Origin: Lycocorax pyrrhopterus obiensis
Taxonomy: Eukaryota; Chordata; Aves; Passeriformes; Paradisaeidae
Assembly (NCBI GenBank): GCA_014706295.1
Contig: JACSVZ010000007.1
Span: 35,562,633-35,626,632 of the forward strand
DNA length: 64,000 nt
Direction: 5' to 3'
Shown: positions 1 to 14,400 of the stretch, in pieces
Numbering within the stretch: position 1 is the stretch's first letter
Layout: the number at the start of each line of letters is the position of its first letter
Translations under genes and position numbers: made by a program
Notes under the pieces: generated by a model
Told to the model about the DNA's origin: nothing
The model's input: the letters and a program-made list of their open reading frames with translations, nothing else
The model's database searches: none

Positions 1-17
1 ACAATACCAACTGTATC

Positions 18-23
18 TTTATT
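18..23 (-). terminator. Possible poly(A) signal AATAAA (minus strand)
   Basis: TTTATT on the plus strand gives a canonical AATAAA on the minus strand at the left edge. Cleavage would fall at or beyond position 1. The hexamer is frequent by chance in AT-rich DNA. It is noted only because it lies downstream of the candidate terminal segment at 1193-1270. Confidence 0.15.
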
Positions 24-1192
24 AAAAAGAAATCTTAGAATTCTGAAGTAGTTAGAAACACCTAAAATATTATGAGGAACATACACTAGTCAAAGATTCC
101 ATTAAAAATACAGCAGCTTATAACTGTTTTAATTTATCAGAAACAGCCTTTTGCAAAGAAAAATATCTGCTATCATTACCTACAGGTTCATGAGAGGGAA
201 TGAGTATAACAGAATTAACAGCTCTCAGCTGTAAAATTACTAATTCCAGTAATACAGTACATTAAACATGCCATTTGAGATATATGCCAACTTAAACTAC
301 CACATATGGCATACTATCTAATTATCACAGTTTGTGTTTTCATATGCAGAGCTGTTCTAGTTTTTAAACAATGTGTCAAAATGCAGTTTTATCTGAAAAC
401 AGAAAATGCTATCTTTTTATAATACCAGTAGGTCAATATTGCAATTTTAACATGCACAAGTTTAAAAAAAATTTTAAAAGAGAAAAAAATACATTGGAAC
501 AAGACTCTGATGTTTTAGAAATGCTCTTAATTTTCCTATTATTAAAATATTTGGGTGCAAAAGCAATTTTAATAAGAACATGTTTCTCAAAAATGGTATT
601 TTCAATTTTTTTTCTTTAAGTCTTTAATTCACCTATTGACACACTAAGTCTTAACTGACAATAAACAAACAAAACAATCAAGTTAGTCATTCTCCCAGTT
701 TTGCATGTGAATAAAAAATACTGTGAAATAGCATGTGTACAGACACCAGTTGCAGTCAAGACAGACATCACTTGTGTTCCTTCTTTATGTGCAATTTGAC
801 CTCACTCAGAACAATTGCTAGTGCAGAATCATACATTCTAATTGCAGTTTAGTACAAATCATGCCCTAAAATATTTGATTTCAAATTCCCCAGCTGGTGC
901 TTCATGACACTTCAGCTGTTCAGAGGGATTTTTTTTAATGTTTCTTTGCACAAATAAGCAAAGAGCTCACACATAATTACCACGAAACGTTATATAATCT
1001 TAATCTCTCCTTTTCCAACTCAAACAGGACAATGTATTTTTAGACAATAAAAAAATCAAAATGTGCTAACAGATAGCACCTTAACAGACAAATAACTATG
1101 TAGCAGCCATTCCAAATACTTTGGTTTCTTGTCCAAGAGTAAAAAATAAAGATATGCTGCTCAGTCATCAGACGCATTTTCCACTGCCTCCC

Positions 1193-1270
1193 TTAGTTCT
1201 CGCAAATTGTAGGTGGTGTGTCTGATAATTCCAACAGAAAGCAGATAATATCAGGATACAGTTGAACATA
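1193..1270 (-). other. Candidate alternative terminal coding segment in intron 2
   Basis: On the minus strand the acceptors TTTTTTACAG (exon start 1279) and GACAG (exon start 1270) precede an open stretch reading YVQLYPDIICFLLEL and ending at a TAA at 1193-1195. The second acceptor accepts phase 0, the phase left by the 7173-7312 candidate; the first accepts phase 1, the phase left by NOVA1 exon 2. A poly(A) signal on the same strand sits at 18-23. Together these would make a plausible short 3' exon, but 25 codons is too short to show coding by itself, and an overlapping frame also looks protein-like. I do not recognise a family. Confidence 0.15.
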
Positions 1271-4200
1271 CTGTCTTACTGTAAAAAACACAAATTACAT
1301 TATAAACACGAGAGTAACTGTACATACAAGAATTTAATCAAAAGTGCCTCCCCATTTTTTTCCAGTTTGAAATAAGCATAAAGTCCTTGAACCTGCAATT
1401 ACCTTTACAAAAGGTTTGTATTAATCTCAAACTTAAATACATGTAAAAATAATTTTTGATTTTTTTCTGAAATAATTTGAAAGGCATTAGAGTCTGAACA
1501 CCAAAATATATTTTAGGTTTCTATTTTCAATAAACAAATAAGGACAATAATTTTAAAAGAATAAAGACTTATATAAACAACTGTACTACCCAGAATATAG
1601 GAAAACCCAAAGAATTTAAAATTTTCTTAATGAAAAGCAGGAAGGTGAGTACACTTGATTTCTTCCATACATAATTCAAGTGTTCCCCCAATAAAAAGTC
1701 CAAATAACCCTTCTAAAAGATGAGTCAAAACATTTTATGTAATAATAACCAAAAATAGGACAATTTGACTTCATGATTACTATTTTTAAGCCAAAATTCA
1801 AATATACCCTTAGAGTTTATTTTTAGAAAGTTTTTCTGTGCCTTTTAGTATTTTATATTAAAACTTTACAGAATCCTTCCCACTAATTGTTTAGATAATT
1901 TTTTGATATTTCAGTCAGTTCCATACTTCTTCATAAATTTTGATTTATACCTTTCAAAACTAAAATCAAACAAGTACATCAAAACAAAAGACAAAAATCA
2001 GTACTTGTAGCAAGAGGAATTATTTGCAAATGGAAGGATATTTTTGAAAATGCTTAGTTTGAAGAGGATTTGTAACTGAATCTGGATTAGATCTAACGCT
2101 TCTCTTTTAAACTGGACCTTTTAGCAAGACTAGCATACACTAACATAAAGCCAGTATTTTCCTATATGGAATTACTGAACAGATTTACAAATATATTAAA
2201 AAGCCAGTCTATACATGAAGATCAGGAAATCAGGCCATTTGTAAGCAAAGAATAAGACAATTCCAAAAAATTATTGATTATATATACTAAGCTTTTATCA
2301 CTTGTTCTGCTTTTGGCATTAGTAAAGGTTTACATATCTGCATTAAAATTTAAAAGGAAGTTTTAAACCAATGCAGTGTTTCTTGCAAAAGGACCATGAG
2401 CTAAAAGAAAATACTACAAAACTCTTACCCCAAAAGGGGAGAACATGTCTATTTGGCAAACTCATAATGGCAATCTATATAATATACCTATTTTTTATAA
2501 ATATCTATTTATAATTGAAAAGGCACCCTACATTATCCTTACCAGAGCACATGCATTATTCCTGTGCACATCATTTACTTGACTATAATAAAAGTGAACG
2601 TAGGAAGAAAGACATCTCCAAATACAGATTCAAACACCTCTAGCCAGCTGAGAAAAGTTCGATTACAGTTGTTTACAAGCCTAGAAAATGGTGAGAACAC
2701 AACTTTTCTCAGGGGAAAAGGCGGCAGCAGCAAATCTTAACTACCATAAATGAGCACCAGGGAAAAAAACCAAACCAAAACAAAACAACACAACAAAACA
2801 TTCTTTTGCTAGAAAAAGAAAAATCGCTAGAATGACAGAAGTCTTTCAGCAAAAGACCTAAACTAGAATTTTTTTTTTTTTAATGTACTACTAATAATCT
2901 ATCCCTATGTTTAAACACACTACTTCAGGACTATGTAGACTGGAGGTGTATTCCACCTTGCATAAATTCAGTACTTACCTGAAATTAATGTTTCTATACA
3001 TAAACTGCTAGTATTATTACTGCCTTTGTACAAGTGTCTCCACTTACTCTTGTGGGAGGCAGCAGCAAATAGGAAAGAAATTATAATTTTCAGTCCTCAT
3101 CCTTAAGAGACAAGAAAGAACTTTTATTTCTTTTTGCTTAAGGTAATAGAATATCAGCAGTGGAAAGATGGAAGAACTGTACCTGAAAAACTGGAGAAAT
3201 GCTCACCTCTAGGAGAATATTTGACCTCAAGCAAAACAAAGAATGGGAAACAATTCATCAGGTTTTGATTGCATCTAAACATCTTCACCCTACCTAAAAA
3301 CTGGAAGTTTTACTTATCTGAGGTCATCAGTGATGGTTTTAATGGTGGAATTCCTATTCTGAAGAGCAAGTATAAAAGCAGAAGTAAAAAACATTCACGT
3401 TAAAATGCTTATGAAATAAACTACTCATTTTTCAGCACTTAGACGTGCAGAACTACTACTGAGATTCAGAATTCAAAAGATTTTTAGTGGGAAAACTTGG
3501 AGCTCTAAAACTAACTCAAAGACTAAAAATTGAAATTAAATACTTGTTCAGAAAATCACTGACTTCCCCAAATAAGCAGCATACACATAGTATTTTTTTG
3601 ATTAAATATGTATTTTCAACTATCTTCAGCATTCTAACATGGCCTATCCAGCAAGATTCCTCAACTTCCCCAGTGGAAGAGGGAAAATGCTGGAGACATC
3701 CCACATTTTGAAGCAGGCAACACAAGTTATTTCTAACTAGGAGACACATCTATGCTGGTATCCAATATGAAAACCATCTTTTCCTTTTGAGCAAAGGAGA
3801 AAAAAATGAGGGAAATTATAATCCCATTAGAATCCAGCATGTAAATGCTATGTGAAAACTACAGCACTCTGAAGGGATTAACACAACAAAATCTTCTTAA
3901 AGCAGAGTGAAACTTTAAAAATTATTCAATATGGAGTGATAAAGTCTTCTCAAATTTTCTGAGGTATGCTGGTCTTTCCTACTACATAGAGACTTACCTA
4001 TAAGGATTCCAGAACACCTACTTGGTTCTTTTCAAACTGGCATCACTTCACAAAGTATGCCATCATTCTCCCTTCATTTGCCAATAAACTGCATCACAAT
4101 TCAGCAGATAATCACTAATAGCACTATTTCCTCTAAATCAGCATTGCAACATCACACCTCTTTCTAGGCCTACTAGGAAGTAGGTCATCCTAAAAATATG

Positions 4201-7172
4201 AAATTTATATTAGTTCCTGAAATACTTGTAGTTTTAAGCACACTTGACTTGAATATCAGATAGCCATCATCAGCTTATCTGTGCCTCCCAAGTAAGCATA
4301 CCTTGCAATATGAAAACCTTGTAACACAAAACCAGTCCTATAAATCCACATTAATTTACACCAAAACTCCTGTATGCTTTCTTAGAATCCTTAACAGGGA
4401 AAACCCATCCAAATTAAGACACTTCCATGCTTATAAGTACCAAGGACATTAAGATCACCCATTCTGACATCCTATGCATTAGTATTTCACAGAAAAAAAA
4501 ATCCTTGCATTATCTTAGGAGCCGATTTAACTACATTCATATTTTTAAGGAAAAGTTCATCAAGTCTTACATGCAGGTGAAATACTGCAACCCTTAGCAA
4601 ATTGCTGTAATCACTTCCGAAATTTTGTACTGGGAGAAACAAGGCACCCAAATCAGAACTAGCCAACCTAGTAAAAAGCAAAATTCTTAACAGTAAACAA
4701 CAAAAATCTTCCGGCAACCAACAAAACACTGTCAAAATTTACAAGCAGAGACTTATTTACAAAAGAAAACACTCACAAAGAATTTTGCACAAGATGAAAC
4801 TTAACAAGTTCCTGGACCAGTCAACATAGAACACATGGTAGTCCTTTACACACCATATGATTCCATCGAAAAAAGGACAAAGTGAATAAATAAAGAGAAG
4901 CTTCTTTTTCCTCATTCTGAGCATATTCATGTGTGTTGGAAAAGGGAAATATCAAGGTACTTATTTCACAGTTATGGATGACTAAATTTTGTGTCCTTAT
5001 GTCTGCCCCAATGAAATCAGAAAGTGCTAATCTAATAAAGTGTGAAGGACAGAACTGAACTACTTCTGAACATCACAACTTCAACTAGTAATTACTATCA
5101 AACAAAAGAGCCATTAGAAAAGATAATATAGAAACAATAGAATCTTGTTGTCACTAATCAAAAAGGTACCATAAAAAAACCTGAAATAAACTAGTTACTT
5201 GCTTTATTCAAACACTGACCTTGTTACCGCTATCCATTCTATGTCTCCTAAAAACATTTGCATAAACTGAGGGGGGTTTGTTTTCCAAAGGTACAGGAAA
5301 CCTAATGTGAGAAATACAGCTGCCCATTTAATTGATTTTCTACCATCAAGAGCATGCAATACTGAAGTTCTGAGACTAGCAATTACACATATTTCTACGT
5401 ACACTCAAATACTTTTTAACACTCTGATTTAAAATCAGAGGAACCAATTTTTCCTTCTAAATCCTAACTATTCAGGGAAAGAACCATCTTGCTAGCTATG
5501 AATCAATAAATCAAAAAACAAAACAAAAAAATTATTCATTAATAATTCATTCATAATATTTCATGTTGGCACTTACTAGAACAGCTAGTCATAGACGTAG
5601 ATCCATACAGAATTTACAAATCTTATAAAATTATAAAGTACATATTTTGTTATTGTTAAAAGTAGTGCAAATACTAGATGAGCACTTGGCATCACCAACA
5701 TAAAAAAAAAAAACACGAAACCATACATCCCTAAAAAGAATCTTTGTAAAGTTACAACTTCCTTTTTCTTTTTTTTTTTTTTTGAGCATTTTGCTATGCT
5801 GGAAATTATATGCTGTTTGATGAAAACTAATCTCAACAAAAAATGGGCAGACTTTGGTGTACTGCAGTGCACAGTAAAAGAACCAGAAGTTAGGAAATTA
5901 TATAGTTATAGGGAATTCCTGGGAAATACAAATTTTCCTTTAGATTGACAGAGTCGCCAAGTGTTCACCTAATAATGTAAGTAGAAGACATACAAAGAAT
6001 GAAGTGTGCACACACATGCAAGGCAGAAAAACCCCATACATGTTCTACATCTAACACTTGCAACAAATCATTTTTATAAAGCTTTAAGGCATCCAGTAGC
6101 AGCGTTTCATTGCAGACCTTCGAAAAATCAGCACAGACAGAATGCCGGAAGACCCTCTCTTGTTCCACAGAAGTTTTCTTCAAATCCAGGTCAAAACTCC
6201 ACTAAAAAGCCACCTATTCCCCTTATTTTTTTTGGTGTTCCTCAGGAAAATTGTTGGTAGACTGCCAGATTACAATAAAACAAATATTCTATAACCCCAG
6301 CTCAATACTGCTGCCAAAACAGTATCTGTGGCAGCACTTGAATTGCTGCTGCTACTACTTGTACTATACTCTACCCTACCTGCACTCTGGCATTTCCTAA
6401 CACCAGATTACAGACGGGGACAAAATGCAAACCACTATTAGATCAAGCTCCAACATTGGCATATGGCCCAACTGGTCTTTCCTCCCCCTTCCCTCACAGC
6501 CATGACATTTCACAGCCCAACTCTTTTGGAATACACTCTGATAATAGTTTTAATTTTGTAAGTACACTGGATGCTCAACAAAGCCAACTGAATGGACACA
6601 TGCCATTTCCTACTTTTCCAGTGCATGACCTAATACAAATATTTTCAATAACTCATGTTATAAAAAGAACAACTCCACCACTGTATATTCAGTTAAATAT
6701 TTGTAATTTTTCATGTACTATTTCAAAGCCAGAATTTAGAACACACTAGGAAGATGATAAATTGCTGCTGCGCCTGATTATCTGGTTCTCTACAGAGAAT
6801 TTTCTTCCCCATATTGCCAATGAAGAATCTAAATAGGACTAAAGTCACTACTTGAGAATAAAAAAATACATACAAATCTTCCAAGAGCTTTGGAGGTGTG
6901 CACTACGGTTCTTGATTCAAGCAAACAGGTGCCACTCTATCAAGTGGGGGAAAATAGTACAAATGTGTGAAGCTCTTTATGTGGGAAATTACAAGAGAGT
7001 TAAATGGCACTGAGCAAGGCACAAAAAGTGCTTTTAAAATAGAAACAAGGGAACATGCAGAGAACCTCAGTATCTAATTTAATTAATGATTGAGAATGCA
7101 AAGGCTCCAACTGGTGAAACATTAGCAGCAGCCATGAATTTCACTGTAGTTCTGTATAACAAGTAATCTTAC

Positions 7173-7312
7173 CTGAGTGATTCTCAAAAAAATGTCAACA
7201 CATCGATTGTATTTTTCATCTGATCCTGTCAATGCTGAGATGACAGGCCCTGCAGGATGCAGTGAGAGATCAACGATGAAAAACAGATGCTTAGTCTTTT
7301 CAAAATCAAAAC
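7173..7312 (-). other. Exon-like open segment inside NOVA1 intron 2 (candidate alternative exon)
   Basis: A 140-nt minus-strand segment is bounded by an AG acceptor (7314-7313, context CTTGTAG) and a perfect donor, CAG/GTAAGATT (GT at 7172-7171). It can be entered in phase 1, exactly the phase left by NOVA1 exon 2, and then stays open for 46 codons, reading GFDFEKTKHLFF and later SALTGSDEKYNRCVDIFLR before ITQ at the donor. The last part resembles a beta strand followed by an amphipathic helix, as at the end of many KH domains, but I do not recognise the protein. A second acceptor with a better pyrimidine tract (CATCCTGCAG, exon start 7249) would give a 77-nt version in the same phase. Neither length is a multiple of three, so inclusion before the normal exon 3 would shift the frame. 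It may be a poison exon, an alternative C-terminus, part of an unrelated transcript, or chance. Confidence 0.27.
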
Positions 7313-10300
7313 CTACAAGATCAGGTAAATACGAAATTTTGTCCAAGATTCATGCTTCTTTATATCCAAAAAATGCTAATGTTACATAACCACTTTCATA
7401 TACGTAAGTTGGCAAGAGTATCTCTCACTCACAAGGCATCTGACCCCAGGTCAATCATACCACCAATGGTTAACTATAAACCTGGTCCCTAATATACTGT
7501 TCTTTCAAGTGCTATCTGGTCACATAGCTAGCTATTTACATCACTTACATCAACCTATGTTCTCCAGCCTTTCATAAAGGAGACTTAATTTTGTCCATCA
7601 ATTATGCAGAACACTTAAACCTCACACAAAATTTACTGCAATTCAAAAGTCAAGAACAACAATAACTAGCTCAAGCAAAGAGTGATAAATTCATACTCAA
7701 AGGCTACAAAAGCATGGTATAGTTGGGAGCTGCCTTTCATAGATGTGTCTCCAAAGACTGTCTTAAACTGGCATTTCAATCAGATCAGTCAAGTTCTTGC
7801 AAAGGAATTGCAATGCTTGGCTATTATCAAGAACAGCACACCTAATATTAAGTAAAACCCAGTAAGATTCAGCCATAATTAATGATCAATATATTAAATG
7901 AAAACAAGTTCATATGGGTGGATAGGGATTTAGATACTTGTGATTTTTTACTTATTAAAATATTTAATGTGTCTATCAAATATAGGGAAAATTCAAAGCA
8001 GAGTATTCTGACAATCCTTTCTCTATTTTTAATCAAAATACAAGCAATGTAGTTGATCTTTATAATGCCGTGAATAACCACAAGTTGGGATGGAGAAACT
8101 CCTGAAATCAAAACAAAAATAGGATGGAATAGAGCTACACAAATCTGTACTGTAACACTTACAAGATCTCTAGGTTAAAGTATAGTTTGATATTTCCTTT
8201 GGGGGAAGGAAAATGGCCCTGAATATCAGGGTGAATGTAAGGAACCTGATATTTTCCTAAAGCTATGTCATGCAGTCAGAATAAAGACAGTCATATACCT
8301 ACAGTAAATTAATAACCTTGCACATGCATAGCACAATAATTGATTCCACTTGCCAAATACCAAATTCCAATTCTCCATGTTTCCATGCTACTAGAAATCC
8401 TTAAAAGGACCACAAGACTGGGCTAAATAAAACAAGCACCAAGCATTCCCACTACAGAACACACTACACTACACCAGAAATTCATACCAGACACAGTATA
8501 ATTCTTTTCATTTACAGACAATAGTTGTTGTTAGAATAAGCACAAATATTTTTGCTAAATCCATTATAACCATGACATTTCAAAAACATGTGCATCAGCT
8601 TCATTACTCAACAGAGAGATTTGATAAACAGGAAAAACATATTACAGTTTTACATTGAAGAACATTAAGAATTTTATGCTAGTGTCAAACAAATCCAATT
8701 AGAAAAACCAAAAGGCCTACCTAGAAATATGGCCATCAGTATAAGTCAGAAAAGCAGCCTTCCAATTTCTAATATGTATTGCGTTTTATACCATGACACT
8801 GCAGCCTCCAAGGGTCAGACTAATTAAGATCAACAGCAGCTGCAGTGCAACGTGAGAAGCACACGGCCACAGCTCTCACCAGTCCAGCCCAATTACCTGC
8901 AGCATTCCGACACTGGACAACTGACAACTACGATACTCCTCACCAAGTCATTAACTCCCACTGGCCTACTGACCAGTGTTAAGAAACAAACTAAACCCTA
9001 AGATGGACTGGAAAGCTGATCGCCCTGCTGCAAGACGCAACGAGTCTCCAAGATGTTTGCCAATCAAATCTCTATAGTTGTTGCTTAACTTTATCTGAGC
9101 GCTGCGTCCAAAGACAGAAACGTGATAGCAATAAGGTGCAAGCCTCTTCCCCAACCACTCCATGCTCCATTTCTAGAGGCCAGTCTGACAAATTCACTAA
9201 ATCCAAGGTTTTCTCCCCTGGCCAAAAAGCTACTGAACCCTGACAAATTCTCTGGTCAACTACTGAGGACAATATCTAAGCTAATGAAATTAATTAAAGA
9301 ACAAACAAGATCAAAGAGTATTTGAAAAAGATATTGCTTGTTACAGGTTGCACCCATTAAGAAAAGCAAGCACATGTTTTGTTTACTGCACAAGGGAGAA
9401 GAGGAAAACAAGAGATTCAGACATTCCCTGTTTATACTTTTTAAATATTACCTCCAACACCTATTCTCTATCAAGAATCCATTACAACTTGGATCTATCT
9501 ACAAAAAACTATTGAATTATTGTATTGAAATGTTGAACTTCATGAAAGGGGAAAACTTAAGTCTTATTTAATTTTTTTAAATGAATAACTGCTTTACAGA
9601 AATCCCAGCTTTATCAAAAAACAATGCGATTACTAGAAGCACTTTCATCTGCATAAGCTTTCTAACCTACAGGAAATACTTTGGTTTTCCATTATACTGA
9701 AACCTAGGTAAAAGCAATCACAATGAAAATGTTGAAAAGTTAAAATACGGCATTTCCCTGCCATAACAGCTGTCCTCACTCTGTTCTTTATTTTGACAAC
9801 AAAGTTAGTTGTTAGCCTGTGTCATTTATTAAAGTTAGACTAACCATTCCAAATCTGTCAGAAGTTGTTACAAACCTTTCTATATGAGACAAAGACACAG
9901 CACTTTCTTGCAAACCAAAGCCATTTATTATGTTAAAGTTGATTCACTCATTAACATAAGTCCCTACAGGTAGAAAAAAAAAAAAATCAGTGCCAAATTT
10001 CTACTTTAACTTCTCAAAATTTCTCTAAGCCTACCAAATGAGACGCTGGTAGGTGATAGTACACAGGACAAGTTAGATATGTAACAATCTTAAGATTCTA
10101 CTAAGTTACATATTCAGTTTCAGCTTCCTTTTAAATGCAAAATACTACAGATCTGCTGGCTAACAAGCTAACTTTTTTTATTCTGTTTCAGTAACCAGGC
10201 AACAGACAACTGTCCAACTGAGAATTATCTCTCTGAACAGCTGGCAATCAACACTTGGGAGTTTTTGGTGGTTGGTCTTTTTTTTTTTTAAACCAGTACA

Positions 10301-11418
10301 AAGATCAGTGATTACTTTAAAAAAATCTGTACAGCTCTAGATTCCACCTCTGAAATCTCTACTCACTATTTAGTAATTTCCTCAGTCCCATTACCCCTGA
10401 AGTTACTCATATAAGTAAATGTTTACAACAGAATCTGAAAATCTTAGATATATACTTATGTAGTCTCTAATTAGCTAATGTCAACACTTCAGGAAAAAAA
10501 AACAGGATCATGAAGAAAAAAAATGAGATGCATTTATTGATGTATGACAAACCCCTCGAAGGAAGCAAGACAACAGACAGCTAATAACTAGAGCCATTCA
10601 CGCTTCTAACTCTATTACTCTTTTCCATACCTGAAAGAGCAGTATCTCACTCCAAAATAATTTCAAGTGTTGATTTTTATAACATTCCTTTCCTTACTAG
10701 ATTTCGTTATTTTTAAGAGTTATAAATTAATATTGTAAACTCCATTTCTATGAAGGAAATAATAATGGAGAGCCAAGTTTGATATATTATACCTTTCTTC
10801 TTCCCAGCAGTTTACAGGAGTAATGATGCTGTAAGATTATTAATTATAAATTCCTGTAACTTAATGTGTTACTTACACATTCAATGTTTTTGAAAGGTTT
10901 TTAAGAGTCAGAATAAGAGACTTTTCAGAAGGGCACTGACACAAAGGTTAGCTAGATTACCTCCCATAACACAGGAATGATTAAAAAAAAAAAAACCTGA
11001 TATTTCAACAGAAAACATCTAAAAATACAAGTCCCTTGGTAAAAGCACAAAATAGCTACACAATACTTCATACACTCTCTACACAAGATGGGAGAGAAAA
11101 CTCCCACCTTTTATATTCTCCAAACATTGAGATCACTACTGATTAGAAATCTACTCTAAGAACAACACACCTAATATATTGCTAAAACCAGTAAAACCTT
11201 ATCCCCATTTAACTACACTTTTATTAATCTCTGCTCTTGGTATAATCTCATTTCGGTACACCTATGACATCATATTCAACAAATTGAAAAACACCGACCA
11301 AGCTCAAATTCACTCAAGCACCAAGTTCAGACCAGGCAAGATCCTGTTGCAAGATAAACAACGTGGTGTGATGTAACATAATTTTGTGCATGTGTGTGCA
11401 TATGTGAGAGACTGAGGT

Positions 11419-11490
11419 GGGAACACAGAGAGAGGGAGGGAGAGGGAGGGAGAGAGTGAGTGCATGAGAGAGAAAGAGAGAGAGCGTACA
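11419..11490. repeat. Purine-rich GA microsatellite
   Basis: Interrupted (GA)n and (GGGA)n units, for example GAGAGGGAGGGAGAGGGAGG, run through about 70 bp within NOVA1 intron 2. The minus-strand open frames with Ser/Leu-rich low-complexity translation at 11310-11593 are produced by this repeat. Confidence 0.85.
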
Positions 11491-14400
11491 GCAGCGCTCG
11501 CAAGGGAAAAATATACATGGCCTGAGCAGCTTTGAGTCCGGTGCTCACTATAATGCAGAATGAGAAACACATAAGCATGACAGCTTCATACAACAGAAAT
11601 AATCTTTCTGATATTATTCAAAAAACCATACATTATAATAGCTTCACAGAATAGCCACTTTCTTTATCAAGTTGGCTGAATCTGTATTTAAGTTTTGAAC
11701 CAAAGCCTAGTAGTCAATACACACTGTACTTTCTATGCAGAAGGATCAGCACCATTTAGTTTAAAAGTGGAGCATATTTTGCCATTTTATTTCTGCTAAT
11801 CTTGGGGACAAGCCTGAATAGAAAAGAATCAGGGATAATCTAGGCACAATATCCAAAGTCAAATTGCAGGAGTCCAGACAACAAGAAAAAGTCAGCGGGC
11901 AACCTGAAAAGAGAACAATAAATTGTGTACTCAAAAATAAAACTGTAGTGGACAGTAATGTATTTATATACTGCTTCCTATCTTGTAATCTAAAATGTTA
12001 AATGCAAAGCTGTTTTTTCCTTCAAATTCTTGTAATTAGAGCTGCCATATAATTCTTCAGTAATTATGTCACCTTTTGATGCACAAAAATAATTCCAACA
12101 GAAATCAGTCTGCATACTGAAGTCCTATATCACAGAGGGAAAAGAAAAAAACACTATTAGATCATAGGAACTACTCGTAACTTCTGTATTACAAGCACCT
12201 TCCTCCTTTCCAAACAGGAACTTACTTTTCTAAAACTTTTTGGAAATACAGAAACTTTTCATAGAAGCTTCGATGACAGAACATTCCACAGCGAAACATA
12301 CATTAAACATATTTGTAGTCACAAGCATCAGAGGTAAGGACTAAGTAATACCTATTAGGAAAACAGCGGTTGTTTAAAAAACTTCGTAAGAAAAATAAAC
12401 CATAACTTTATCTTAGCTCTTTTACAAGGTTTGTATTCCCTAATGTTATATGAGCAAGAGAGTCTGGAAGAAACCCAAAAGCCATCAGCTCAAGGAATGA
12501 CAGGACCTCCGAAAATTCCATGGGCTGGTAGTCAGACGCAAACAGAAATACTAACAAGAGCTGGCCACGCTGGAATCCATTTCCCATCCCTGTTCCACGC
12601 TTTAGCAGGTATCAGTCACCAGCTTCCTTAAAACGTTCACTTTCCATAAGACACAGCGTGGCTGCAAATTCAAGGCAGACTGTAGAAAGTCGAACTGGAA
12701 CTTCATTTGCACCTGTTACTGTGAAAATGCTTGGGCGTCCCTGCCCTAGTTATTTATATTATTGCTGCTGATTTTAAGGGAGAATATGTTTATGTCACAA
12801 ATGTTTTTCTCATGTCATTCTAGCTCGTGATTTTTTTATTTTTCAAAGGTTCTTCTGCTACTACTGCTGCATCTTCACAATTTCCTATACAAAAAAAAGT
12901 AATTCTGATTTAATCAGAAAACAGAGGAACTACACTAGAGCACTGAACAAAAGATCTAATCTTTGGAGCGTCCTTTCCAAGTGAGTGTAAATAAACTGTA
13001 GTAAAATGAAAAGGCTCGTAATTTGGTATTTGGAATATTCTTCATAAACACCAATTTTCTGTAACATCCTTGCATATCTGATAACTCCTCGTGTATAATG
13101 CAGAAAATCTATTTCATTTTCATCTATTGACAGGGAATTTAATTTACTATTGCAGCTCTTTACCCAGATTATGTTATTAATTCTGCAATCAGGCTCTTTA
13201 GAATGCTTTTAGTTCTTCCAAGAGTTTTCACAATTCTACATTGATTTTTTTTTCACCCTAACATACCTTTCAAAATAAAGGATCATATTTTTCCTAGCTT
13301 TCTAAAAAAATAGTAAAAAAGAAAAAAGCCTCAAAAGCGACAAGCACCACTTCATAAACTGTAACATTCAACAGGAAAAAAAAGATCTACATGCATCACT
13401 TCAATCTCTGACATCTGAGTATTATAAACTACATTCATTAAGGAGACATACAACAGGTGCATTAGAATTTCCACATCAACAATCATATTTGTAAATAGAT
13501 CACAATATTTCTGTTAATAAAAAGTTATCCACTTCTGTCTGACAGTAAAGTTAGAGGACAGGAAAGCTAAATGCTCCAATGTTAGTGTTCTGTTTACATC
13601 CATACCAACTGCCTTTGCTATTTTGTAGAATTCACTCATCTTGTTAAAATAGATCAAATGCAAAGCAGCTCTTATTTTTCCAAAAGAAAAAAGTCAGGAA
13701 CAGCTAGTCAACTCAATTCTAAATCACCAGTTACTCTTCAAAATAACAAAATCAAAACACAAAAGTGTCAACTATGTTATTTTGTATCAGTTTTTAAAAA
13801 GTCCTCTGGAGCAAAGTTCAATTACAGAATGCTAATTTGTTCATCTTTAGGTAAAAAACCGCAATTATTCAACTGCAGAAGCTAAAATCTTGTCTATCAT
13901 TATATAAAACTCTCTCTTCAGAAATCTTATAAAGGAGGAATGCTAATTCATGTATTTATTACTGTTACACTCAAATATTAAAAAACTTTTCCTGTGCATT
14001 AATACAGCTAATATAAAATGCTAATTTTTTTTATTCATCCAAAGTATTTCAGTTTTATAATAGAGTTTTCTTCCACCATCACAATAAACATAATATAAAG
14101 AATATCTAAAGAGCAGCACTTGTCCTCTTTACTTCACTCCAGAGCCAATGAACAAAGCAGTGAAGCAGAAAGAAGGTACATAATGGATTTAAAGTAAATG
14201 GCCCATTCTTTAAGAAGCAGTCTCTCATTGTTACTCATTCTAGCTTAATTGTCATTACAATGTCTGGAAACTTCAAACGAACAATTATCTTTACGCCACC
14301 TGTCACATTGGTTCCTTAGAGCTAAATATTTTTTTAATAAAAAATAAAGCAATCAATGTTAATGAAAATACTATTTTGTAGAAATATTGCAAATGTCTTT

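Noticed and set aside
1161..1225. Minus-strand frame ending NLRELREAVENASDD then TGA
   Set aside because: It looks protein-like, but a TGA closes it just upstream with no AG acceptor in between, and it overlaps the other candidate frame.
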